Source of the DNA: an uncultured Eubacteriales bacterium
Lineage (GTDB): Bacteria > Bacillota > Clostridia > Peptostreptococcales > Anaerovoracaceae
DNA: 14,364 nucleotides
Reading direction: 5' to 3'
NCBI GenBank assembly: GCA_900551415.1
Contig: URWB01000055.1
Location: forward strand, 1-14,364
Shown here: positions 1-5,904 of the stretch, in pieces
How positions within the stretch are numbered: the stretch's first letter is position 1
How the letters are laid out: each line of letters opens with the position of its first letter
Program-made: the position numbers and the translations under genes
Notes under the pieces: generated by a model
The model's input: only the letters and a program-made list of their open reading frames with translations
Told to the model about the DNA's origin: nothing
Database searches by the model: none

Positions 1-1638
1 AAAAGCGCCCCAACGGTGCGGGCAGCCACCCTGCTGCATCACTTTGCCGCTTTCAATGCACCCCTCCACAAAGCAGGAACCGGTGATCGTCGGGCACGCA
101 TAAGCATGGCAGGACACGACTTTATCAAACATTTTTACAAACATGCGGACAAAGTATTCCTGTTGGATCACATAAGCGGCCTGCAGTTCTTTCACCGAGA
201 TAAAGTCCCTGGCATCGCCGGTATGCGGTCCTACCTGCTTTCCGGTAACCGGATCTTTTCCGTCATTCAATGCCAGCTCGAAAACTTTTAGCGCGTTGAA
301 AAAACCGGTATTAGACTGATAATCGGATTTTCCTGCCACGATTGCCTCGGTGCAGCCGACAAGCGCATAGTCTCTTGCTTCCTCTAACGTAAAGCCAAGC
401 TCCTGCAGACTGAGAATGTTCGCGCCGTCATTGAAGAACGCCGGATGGCTGTCGCCGTTCAGGGCGATCTTCATTGCAAGGCGGAATGTTTCCTCATCCA
501 CCTTTTCGTGGTAGCGGAACGAAATGCAAGGCTCCTTGGTCTGCAGATTATCCATGCCTCTGAGAATCAGTCTGGTCAGTTCGTTGCAGGCGTCGCTGCC
601 GTCCGGTTTCATGCCGCCGAGGACAATATGCATGTATAAGGCACAGCCCGGGTAAGCTTCCGCTTCTCCGGCACTTCTCAGATACCACATTTCTTCAAAG
701 CGGATCTTGAACTCGTGGATCAGATCAGACAGGAATTCTTCGGTCTGTCCCTCCGCAAGTGCTTTTTGATAGAACGGATACAGGTACTGGTCCAAACGAC
801 CGATCGGATGATGGTAACCGTTATTTTCGATCATGATCGTGCAGTGTGTCAGAAGAATCAGCTGCAGGACCTGTTGGAATGTCTGCGCCGGATATTCCGG
901 AACGATACGGCAGTCTGCTGCCATAGTCAGAAGCTCTGCTTTACGTTTTTCATCCGTGCACTCTGCTGCCATCTTTTCGGCAAGATCTGCATACCGGTGT
1001 GCAAAGGTAATGACCGCCTCCATCGCAATGATCATGGCCTGCCAGGTATACTTTTGGTTCATCTTTTCGATGGTCATTTCTTCCTTTTCGAGATCGGCTA
1101 ATTTCTGCTTGCATTCGTCAACATAAAAGCGGTACCCACGCTTTACGATCTCCGGATAATCCGGATTCATGGCCATGGTCGACTGCTTGGCAACGCCTTT
1201 GGTCATAACGCCGACTTCGATCGCTTCCAGTTCCTCCTCGGTGTATTGCGTCGCGGTCAAATCCTCAAAGGTACGGCCTCTCCATTCTTCCAACATGACT
1301 GCCAGTTCTTGCTTTTCTTCCGGCGAAACGAACTGGAACGTATCGAACTTACGAGTGTCGAGAATATCCCATTCGTCTCGGAGCCATCCGGACATTTCCG
1401 GGAAAATATTTACAGCTCTTAATCGCGAAGTCGTATGACCGGCCATCAGCCAGTCGTCATCTATAAAAATTTTCTTATTTTCTAATACATATTCCAAGAG
1501 ATGTGCTCTGCTGAGCAGCATCGGCTCAAAAGACGGTTTTTTGCTGAATTCCGTCACCAGTCTTGCGCGGTCCAAGCACACGGTCGGCGTCGTGTCGCGC
1601 GCCTTGTCTACTAACCTAGAAATCCTCTCTGATAACAT
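1..1638 (-). CDS. Glycyl radical enzyme of the pyruvate formate-lyase-like family, N-terminal 546 residues (runs off left edge)
   Basis: The product is a PFL-like glycyl radical enzyme, a strictly anaerobic class that uses a thiyl radical to cleave C-C, C-N, C-O or C-S bonds. The first 546 codons are present. The conserved active-site loop is visible as G-C-T-E with Cys429 and Glu431, followed by a typical NTGFFN...ELALNDG stretch. Further upstream are an FFND motif and an NGYHHPIGR-LDQYLYPFY segment matching the family's NG...GR-DQY region. Cys near residue 430 matches short members of about 790 residues, so roughly 240 residues, including the RVxGY glycyl-radical loop, should lie beyond base 1. 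The start is supported by an AGGAGG five bases upstream. The motif GCTEA differs from the GCVEP of choline lyase, diol dehydratases and hydroxyproline dehydratase, so substrate is unassigned. The neighbours (NSS symporter, MetS-like peptide) suggest an amino acid or amine substrate. No activase gene is in the window. Family call sure; reaction unknown. Confidence 0.9.
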   Translation of the reverse strand, partial: MLSERISRLVDKARDTTPTVCLDRARLVTEFSKKPSFEPMLLSRAHLLEYVLENKKIFIDDDWLMAGHTTSRLRAVNIFPEMSGWLRDEWDILDTRKFDTFQFVSPEEKQELAVMLEEWRGRTFEDLTATQYTEEELEAIEVGVMTKGVAKQSTMAMNPDYPEIVKRGYRFYVDECKQKLADLEKEEMTIEKMNQKYTWQAMIIAMEAVITFAHRYADLAEKMAAECTDEKRKAELLTMAADCRIVPEYPAQTFQQVLQLILLTHCTIMIENNGYHHPIGRLDQYLYPFYQKALAEGQTEEFLSDLIHEFKIRFEEMWYLRSAGEAEAYPGCALYMHIVLGGMKPDGSDACNELTRLILRGMDNLQTKEPCISFRYHEKVDEETFRLAMKIALNGDSHPAFFNDGANILSLQELGFTLEEARDYALVGCTEAIVAGKSDYQSNTGFFNALKVFELALNDGKDPVTGKQVGPHTGDARDFISVKELQAAYVIQQEYFVRMFVKMFDKVVSCHAYACPTITGSCFVEGCIESGKVMQQGGCPHRWGAF

Positions 1639-1689
1639 TTTTTCCTCCTGCCTAAAAAATATTAATTCTGATTTTCTTCTGAAACAAAA

Positions 1690-1706
1690 GGGGCATTTGC
1701 CGCCCC
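1690..1706 (-). terminator. Possible weak terminator or attenuator hairpin between the transporter pair and the GRE
   Basis: Read on the minus strand, GGGGC and GCCCC form a 5-bp GC stem around a 7-base loop and are followed directly by TTTTGTTT. The plus-strand reading also has a T-run after the stem, so it could act in both directions. It lies between the small peptide gene and the GRE. If active it would lower, not abolish, GRE transcription from the upstream promoter. The stem is short. Confidence 0.35.
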
Positions 1707-1792
1707 ATTTTTTTGATCCGGCTGCTGCGCCTCCAACTCTCTGTGCACAGCAACCGATTCCATGATTCTTTTTTCAAAATGTAGGCTGTCTG

Positions 1793-1909
1793 TTAGGAAG
1801 CCTTTTTGCTCTGCTTATCTGCCTTGATCGTTTTGTACAAGCCGAGACAGAATCCGCCAACGTAGAAGCCATAATTCAGGATTGCCATAATAATTGCATC
1901 AACTGTCAT
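1793..1909 (-). CDS. MetS-like small subunit of a sodium symporter (38 aa)
   Basis: This is a 38-residue single-pass membrane peptide: a short N-terminus, a hydrophobic segment at about residues 5-25 (AIIMAILNYGFYVGGFCLGL) and a lysine-rich tail (K26, K29, K32, K35, K36). A strong AGGAGG lies upstream, and the gene begins 12 bases after the transporter's stop codon. NSS-family transporters in bacteria are often followed by such a peptide. MetS of Corynebacterium MetP/MetS is the known case and is needed for transport. By size, topology and position this is the accessory subunit of the upstream symporter. The assignment rests on context and shape, since the sequence is too short for a firm homology call by eye. 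It is below the size most gene finders report. Confidence 0.8.
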   Translation of the reverse strand: MTVDAIIMAILNYGFYVGGFCLGLYKTIKADKQSKKAS

Positions 1910-1921
1910 AATCTTTCCTCC

Positions 1922-3439
1922 TTATTTCGCGTCATCATAATGTTCAGGCGGAATTTCAGGGAATGTTTCGCCGTTGAAATACTTATTCTTAATTCTGTCT
2001 GCAACCTTGTCGTTGAGCAGAATAGTAACCAGAATGATCAGACCGCCCTGCACGACCAACGCGCCTACTGTGCCGTTTCCAAGCGGATTGAATGCGCCTG
2101 CCGGGTCTGCGATAAAGGACTGATATACCCATCCAAGCAGTACAAACAGCGTCAGCAGAGGCGCAATAATGGTGATCGTCAGTTCAAACCAGCGACCGAT
2201 CGGGAATTCATCATACGGCGTATTGAGGAATCTTTCTCTGAATTTCTTTGCGCCGAATTTGCGTACTGCGTAGCAGACGAACAATGCACCGAATACCAGC
2301 AGCGTGCCGGATACCCAGTCTAACCTGCCCATAATATCCATGCTGTATGCGGATGGAAGACCAACGATGCAGGTAACAATGAACGTCCACCAGATTGCTT
2401 TTTTCTTGGAAATACCCAGTTCTTGAATTGCCAGAGAAACAACTGCGACATGTCCGAAATTGGATGTCAGAACTGCCATGAACAACGCCAAGAAGAAGCA
2501 GATGCCGAGGATATGTCCGCCGCTCATCGTCGCGAATAAGTTCGGAAGCGCAATGAAGCATAAGCCGTTGCTGCCGGACTGCATGATCTCCATGGATGTT
2601 TCAGAACCCATGGTCGCAAACAGAGCCCCACAGATCGCGGTGGATGCCAGCAGCGCTGCCATTGTATCGGATAAGCCTTGGGTGACGGTCGTTAACGTGA
2701 TATCGGAATTCGCTTTTGTATAAACTGCGTAAGAGATGATCAGTCCGAATCCCGGTCCCATAGACCATGCAGTTTGCGCTAATGCCTCCAGCCACGTATT
2801 GGCTTTCAGTAAGTATGATGCATCAATATGGAACATATACTGTAAGCCCTCTGTTGCTCCCGGCAGCGTGATTGCTCTGACAACAATAATCAGCATGCTG
2901 ATAAATAAAACCGGTATCATGAATTTCATGCACTTTTCAATACCGCCTGAAATACCTTTGGAGGTTACAAAGCAGCAGAAGAATAAGATCAGGAAGAAAA
3001 ATGCGGTTGTGAGCGGATCTTTCTCCGCAGTTGCGTTGAATAATGCCACGGTGTCTGCGCCGGAAAAGACGTTGGTAACTGCGTAAATCAAGTATCTAAG
3101 TACCCAGGCACAAACGGTTGTAAAGGTTGCCATGATCATGATAACGATCACGGTCATGAACATACCCATCCAAGTATTCTTTTTGCCTACGAAGTCTTTA
3201 AAAGCTCCCGGCAGGCCATGTCTTGTCGATCTGCCGATTGCGTGTTCTGCCCACATAATCGGAATTGCGAAACAGAAGAAGATTACCGCATAAGCGATCA
3301 AGAATGCGCCGCCTCCGTTAAGTGTTAAAACGCGTGGAAATCTCCAGAAGTTTCCGGCGCCGATTGCTGCCCCGATCAGTGTCAGCAACAGTCCTATTCG
3401 ACTGCTAAAGCCCTGTCCCTTTTTTTCATTTGTGTCCAT
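1922..3439 (-). CDS. Neurotransmitter:sodium symporter (NSS/SNF) family amino acid transporter
   Basis: This 505-residue polytopic membrane protein of the LeuT fold has about 11-12 membrane segments. The TM1 signature is clear: GAAIGAGNFWRFP at residues 23-35, followed by NGGGAF. Gly27 sits where monoamine transporters have an aspartate, the pattern of carriers for amino acids with a free carboxylate. A TM6 unwound segment (SMGPGFGLIISYAVY) and the TM8 sodium-site motif (AVLTSN) are present. The start at 3439 is chosen because a GGAG lies 11 bases upstream and the protein then begins with a normal short cytoplasmic N-terminus. An upstream ATG at 3619 would place the sigma-54 promoter inside the gene. 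Transport is probably Na+-driven uptake. The bacterial precedent TnaT of Symbiobacterium carries tryptophan and is linked to tryptophanase, so pairing with a lyase here is meaningful. Which amino acid is carried cannot be read directly. Confidence 0.92.
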   Translation of the reverse strand: MDTNEKKGQGFSSRIGLLLTLIGAAIGAGNFWRFPRVLTLNGGGAFLIAYAVIFFCFAIPIMWAEHAIGRSTRHGLPGAFKDFVGKKNTWMGMFMTVIVIMIMATFTTVCAWVLRYLIYAVTNVFSGADTVALFNATAEKDPLTTAFFFLILFFCCFVTSKGISGGIEKCMKFMIPVLFISMLIIVVRAITLPGATEGLQYMFHIDASYLLKANTWLEALAQTAWSMGPGFGLIISYAVYTKANSDITLTTVTQGLSDTMAALLASTAICGALFATMGSETSMEIMQSGSNGLCFIALPNLFATMSGGHILGICFFLALFMAVLTSNFGHVAVVSLAIQELGISKKKAIWWTFIVTCIVGLPSAYSMDIMGRLDWVSGTLLVFGALFVCYAVRKFGAKKFRERFLNTPYDEFPIGRWFELTITIIAPLLTLFVLLGWVYQSFIADPAGAFNPLGNGTVGALVVQGGLIILVTILLNDKVADRIKNKYFNGETFPEIPPEHYDDAK

Positions 3440-3602
3440 TCGTAAAATGCTCCTTTCATATTGAATAAAAGAAATGTCGATACGTTTCACTCTTTCCTGC
3501 ATACTTTCCGAGCAAATGCTCACATCATATGCATCATTTGCGCAAATTACTTTATTGCATAGACAGCTACTCCCATGCTTGTGAACGTCAATAATAAACT
3601 TT

Positions 3603-3619
3603 TGCAATTTATGTGCCAA
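3603..3619 (-). promoter_or_regulatory. Sigma-54 (-24/-12) promoter for the transporter-GRE unit
   Basis: The minus strand reads TTGGCACATAAATTGCA. This matches the sigma-54 consensus YTGGCAC-N5-TTGCW, with GG and GC elements separated by exactly 10 bases. The predicted start is near 3592, giving a leader of about 150 bases before the transporter ATG. Sigma-54 promoters need an AAA+ enhancer-binding protein, which is not encoded in this window. The leader contains a small inverted repeat (GCAAATG / CATTTGC, 3512-3541). No known riboswitch was recognised. Confidence 0.8.
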
Positions 3620-3732
3620 GATATTTTCTCATAAATCAGCAAAATATTGTCAATCATGCTGTAACATTCCATATAAAGTCTCATATTTTATTATCTTTTT
3701 ATGATCTTACACTATCAAATAAATATATCCCG

Positions 3733-3748
3733 TGTATTTTTTTATACA
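3733..3748. promoter_or_regulatory. Inverted repeat 1, candidate enhancer (UAS) site
   Basis: TGTATTTTTTTATACA is a 16-base inverted repeat with TGTAT/ATACA arms, about 140-155 bases upstream of the predicted sigma-54 start. This is the usual position for enhancer-binding-protein sites. The arms resemble TyrR-type boxes (TGTA...TACA). Confidence 0.55.
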
Positions 3749-3835
3749 ATTCACCGCAGGGGTTTTTTTGTAACCATGCAAGCTAGAATATTATCTCCCA
3801 CAAAACAGTGATTTTTCTTACATTAAAATTTTTTG

Positions 3836-3851
3836 TGTATTTTTTTTTACA
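3836..3851. promoter_or_regulatory. Inverted repeat 2, candidate enhancer (UAS) site
   Basis: TGTATTTTTTTTTACA has the same 16-base layout as the copy at 3733 and differs from it at one position. It lies about 245-260 bases upstream of the predicted start. The middle is a plain T-run, so part of the likeness could be low complexity. Confidence 0.45.
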
Positions 3852-3865
3852 TATTGTCTTTGATA

Positions 3866-3883
3866 TGTATATTATTTTATACA
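3866..3883. promoter_or_regulatory. Inverted repeat 3, candidate enhancer (UAS) site of TyrR-box shape
   Basis: TGTATATTATTTTATACA has perfect 6-base arms (TGTATA / TATACA) and a 6-base spacer, the geometry of the TyrR box TGTAAA-N6-TTTACA. It lies about 275-290 bases upstream of the predicted sigma-54 start and is the best formed of the three repeats. Confidence 0.55.
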
Positions 3884-4136
3884 TTTTAGATTTTTTCTTT
3901 ACATCCTATGAATATTTTTAATCAGCACGCCCATGTCTTCATCCTTTACTGATCATCTGGTGCAGAGGCAGATAATATACTTTTCATACAATTCCAAAGA
4001 AAGCATTGATATTCAGCAAGCGACATAAATATAAAAGCAAAACTCCTTCACTCTTTTTTTAACACCGTATCATTTTACTCCTATTATAGATTGCTTTCAT
4101 TATTTTCCTGTGATAAGCGCATGCAAATATGTCTTT

Positions 4137-4165
4137 ATTTTAGCGTCTCTTACGCTAAAAGTCAA
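4137..4165 (-). promoter_or_regulatory. Minus-strand sigma-70-type promoter with an operator-like inverted repeat in its spacer
   Basis: On the minus strand, TTGACT (4160-4165) and TAAAAT (4137-4142) are separated by 17 bases. The spacer is almost filled by a perfect inverted repeat with 9-base arms TTTTAGCGT / ACGCTAAAA around 5 bases (4138-4160). This is the standard layout of a promoter repressed by an XRE-type regulator. It would fire leftward into a stretch without a recognisable gene, so its target may have been lost. A second, related repeat lies 60 bases away. Confidence 0.5.
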
Positions 4166-4199
4166 TTTGATCAGTTTTTTGTCTTTAACTTGTCATGTT

Positions 4200-4218
4200 T
4201 TAGTGGATACTCCGCTAA
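4200..4218. promoter_or_regulatory. Second operator-like inverted repeat, related to the one at 4138
   Basis: TTAGTGGA and TCCGCTAA pair over 8 bases with one G-T wobble and a 3-base loop. The TTAG half-site is shared with the perfect repeat at 4138-4160, and the centres are 60 bases apart. On the minus strand the repeat again lies between a weak -35-like TTGCGA and a TAAAAC with 17-base spacing. It lies about 80 bases before the broken XRE gene and is probably its old autoregulatory site. Confidence 0.4.
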
Positions 4219-4298
4219 CTCGCAAGGAATCTATCTCATCGTGATGGAATTTTTGGAATATACCCTAATTTCTGGTTAATTCTAGTAATTTTATTTTT

Positions 4299-4526
4299 GT
4301 GAAGATATACAATATCTACAGAAGAATCCGAGACTTGCGGGAAGATAAAGACTTGACTCAGCGTGAAATGTATGAAATTCTCCAGTGTTTACAACGTGTT
4401 TACAGCAACTATGAACGTTGAGATTTGGATATTCCCATCGATATCTTAATCAAACTCGCGCGTTTTCATCATGTTTCTACAGACTATTTGCTCGGAATCA
4501 CCAATCGGAAAGAACCCTGCCTGTAA
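4299..4526 (+). pseudogene. Broken XRE-family helix-turn-helix regulator
   Basis: From GTG at 4299 the frame reads a short XRE (Cro/CI) DNA-binding domain: IRDLREDKDLTQREMYEIL for the first helices, then QRVYSNYER, a TGA stop at 4419-4421, and then DLDIPIDILIKLARF continuing to STDYLLGITN and a TAA at 4524. Intact relatives read YERG-DLDIP, so the TGA replaces a glycine codon (GGA) by a single change. There is no clear ribosome binding site, and LTQREMYEILQC carries unusual residues where an Ala and a Gly/Cys pair are typical, which suggests further decay. An intact product would be about 75 residues, a normal size for a stand-alone XRE repressor. The paired inverted repeats just upstream fit as its operators. 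Read-through cannot be excluded, but decay is simpler. Confidence 0.8.
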
Positions 4527-4546
4527 AAAACATCCTTTTTGCAGGC
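4519..4546 (+). terminator. Intrinsic terminator after the XRE pseudogene
   Basis: GCCTGTAAAAA and TTTTTGCAGGC pair over 11 bases with one G-T wobble around a 6-base loop, followed by TTCTT. The stem begins within the last codons of the broken regulator. The internal A/T tracts also provide a T-rich 3' side. Confidence 0.6.
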
Positions 4547-4883
4547 TTCTTAAAGCCTTTATCCAAAGGGGAATCTTTCTGTTGTCTGTTCTTTCTGTGA
4601 AGAACTGAAAAGTGCCTACAAACTATCTTTCCTCTTCTGTATCGACGTGTAATCGTATGGTCGTGTCCTACCTTACGGTCGCGAATGACAACGGTTTTGC
4701 CTTCGTGTCGCTGCGTCCGGACTTTACCGGTTTGATTCTACTAAAACTACAATAAAAATCGCAAGGAATCATTTGCTTTTTTAGATAAGAATTTCTCGAC
4801 ATATTTTTACAACAGGCGCAACGCAAAACCTCCCTTCTCCGCACCCTCGGCCGTCTTCCCGCATAAACTGACAGTAAGGGGGT
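4547..4883. other. Region without a recognisable gene
   Basis: No reading frame here has a convincing start, ribosome binding site and recognisable product. The part at about 4640-4735 is richer in G and C than its surroundings. On the minus strand it stays open for roughly 78 codons (about 4500-4735) as a very basic sequence without a usable start, so it may be a remnant. The 12-mer TCGCAAGGAATC at 4759-4770 is an exact direct copy of 4220-4231. No clear promoter for the following phosphoesterase was found. Confidence 0.5.
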
Positions 4884-4890
4884 ATCCGAT

Positions 4891-5763
4891 ATGCAGCTTC
4901 ATCGTGTGAATTCCTTTTACGACCGTCAGATTGACCACGCTTTGCGGGGCGCGCGGGTTTTGTGTCTTTCGGACTATCCGCGCCTGGTGCTTTTTAGCGA
5001 TGTGCATCGCGGAAACGGCAGTTGGAGCGACAGTTTCCTGAACAACAAGCCACTCTATGAAGCGGCTCTCCATTACTATGACGCGCGAGACTTTGCCTGT
5101 GTAGAACTCGGGGACGGCGATGAACTATGGGAAAACCGCAATATCACAGATATTTCCGAAATCCACAGTGACGTATTCTCCAAGCTGGCGGATTTCGCCG
5201 CAAAGGAGCGTCTCTTCCTGCTTTGGGGCAATCACGACCGCGTCAAAAGCAGCGTGAAATTCCGCGCGGCGGCCGGTACTTCCTATAGTTTCCTGCCGCG
5301 TGCCGCGGAAAGCTTGATTCTCGAAGACCCGACCGGCGGGCGTCGCGTACATCTGCTGCACGGGCATCAGGTTGACCCGTGGAACAATCAGCTTTGGAAA
5401 CTTACCCGCTGGCTGGTGCGCTATCTTTGGAAACCGTTGGAGCTGGCAGGTTTCAAAGACCCTACCAGTGCCGCCAAAAACTACAAGAGGCGCGAGGCAG
5501 TCGGTGTCAGGCTCGAAAACTGGGCCCGCGCGCGTCACACCTATCTCGCCGCGGGGCACACACATCGCCCCTCCCTCACGTTTTCTGAAAAGGAAGGCTG
5601 GGGGTATTTCAACACCGGTTCCTGTGTGCATCCGAATACCATCACCTGCATGGAACTGATTTACGGCCAGCTCAGCCTCGTGAAGTGGACACTATGCGCT
5701 GACGAAAACAGTTATCTCAAAGTTTGCCGTCACCTTGTCGCCGGCCCCAAAAGCCTCTTCTGA
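4891..5763 (+). CDS. Calcineurin-like metallophosphoesterase (290 aa)
   Basis: This soluble two-metal phosphoesterase has all five family blocks in order: FSDVHRG with Asp37 and His39, LGDGDELWE with Asp75, WGNHD with Asn114-His115-Asp116, LLHGHQVD with His157 and His159, and AAGHTH with His223 and His225. The second block has Glu where many relatives have Asp (GDxxD), a variation outside the metal ligand itself. The layout resembles the LpxH/UDP-diacylglucosamine hydrolase-like branch, but that name should not be transferred, since a Gram-positive cell would not make lipid A. The substrate is unknown. A strong AAGGGGG lies seven bases before the ATG. The gene stands alone: there is a gene-poor stretch on its left, and the zinc operon promoter starts about 50 bases after its stop. 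No strong terminator is visible behind it. Confidence 0.88.
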   Translation: MQLHRVNSFYDRQIDHALRGARVLCLSDYPRLVLFSDVHRGNGSWSDSFLNNKPLYEAALHYYDARDFACVELGDGDELWENRNITDISEIHSDVFSKLADFAAKERLFLLWGNHDRVKSSVKFRAAAGTSYSFLPRAAESLILEDPTGGRRVHLLHGHQVDPWNNQLWKLTRWLVRYLWKPLELAGFKDPTSAAKNYKRREAVGVRLENWARARHTYLAAGHTHRPSLTFSEKEGWGYFNTGSCVHPNTITCMELIYGQLSLVKWTLCADENSYLKVCRHLVAGPKSLF

Positions 5764-5811
5764 CCGCAAATGCGCGTAAAATTTCTGCCCAAAAAGCATG
5801 CGCGAACTATC

Positions 5812-5839
5812 TTGACATTTAGCCGCAGCGCGGTATAAT
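5812..5839 (+). promoter_or_regulatory. Consensus promoter of the zur-znuACB operon
   Basis: A perfect TTGACA (5812-5817) and a perfect TATAAT (5834-5839) are separated by 16 bases. The predicted start is near 5846, just before the Fur-type operator and about 60 bases ahead of the regulator's ATG. It is the only clear promoter seen for the four-gene operon. Confidence 0.9.
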
Positions 5840-5854
5840 AAGAATATCGCAATT

Positions 5855-5869
5855 TGAGAATCATTCTCA
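5855..5869. promoter_or_regulatory. Fur/Zur-type operator, perfect 7-1-7 inverted repeat
   Basis: TGAGAATCATTCTCA is a perfect 7-1-7 inverted repeat, placed about 10-25 bases after the predicted transcription start. A bound Fur-family repressor would block initiation or clearance, giving autoregulation of the operon. The arms match the classical Fur box (TGATAAT/ATTATCA) better than the Bacillus Zur box (TCGTAAT/ATTACGA). Confidence 0.88.
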
Positions 5870-5904
5870 TTTTAATGCGTCAAAACCGCAGAAAGGCAGC
5901 CATC

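Noticed and set aside
1662..1763. 33-codon minus-strand frame between the small subunit and the GRE
   Set aside because: Weak ribosome binding site, polar sequence without motif, and it contains the hairpin with T-run. Too little to call a gene.
3440..3592. Possible riboswitch in the transporter leader
   Set aside because: Only short inverted repeats were seen. No known aptamer core (for example glycine, lysine, SAM, T-box) could be recognised.
3440..3619. Longer transporter start at 3619 giving a 565-residue protein
   Set aside because: The extra 60 residues are not transporter-like, have no good ribosome binding site, and would include the sigma-54 promoter and leader. The ATG at 3439 has GGAG upstream and gives a normal NSS N-terminus.
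3990..4070. Short minus-strand frame of 26 codons behind a GAAGGAG
   Set aside because: Spacing from the Shine-Dalgarno to ATG is too long and the product is not recognisable.
4091..4279. 62-codon plus-strand frame in the AT-rich gap
   Set aside because: It spans both operator-like inverted repeats, has no ribosome binding site and resembles no protein.
4419..4421. TGA in the XRE gene read as selenocysteine
   Set aside because: XRE regulators have glycine at this position, and there is no reason for a selenocysteine in the HTH domain. A point mutation is the simpler explanation.
4500..4735. Open minus-strand stretch of about 78 codons with a basic sequence
   Set aside because: No start codon near its beginning, no ribosome binding site and no family likeness. 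It runs through the terminator and into the XRE pseudogene.
5854..5904. TTG start for the Fur-family gene at 5854
   Set aside because: It would translate the Fur-type operator and starts about 8 bases after the predicted transcription start. The ATG at 5905 has a ribosome binding site and matches family length.
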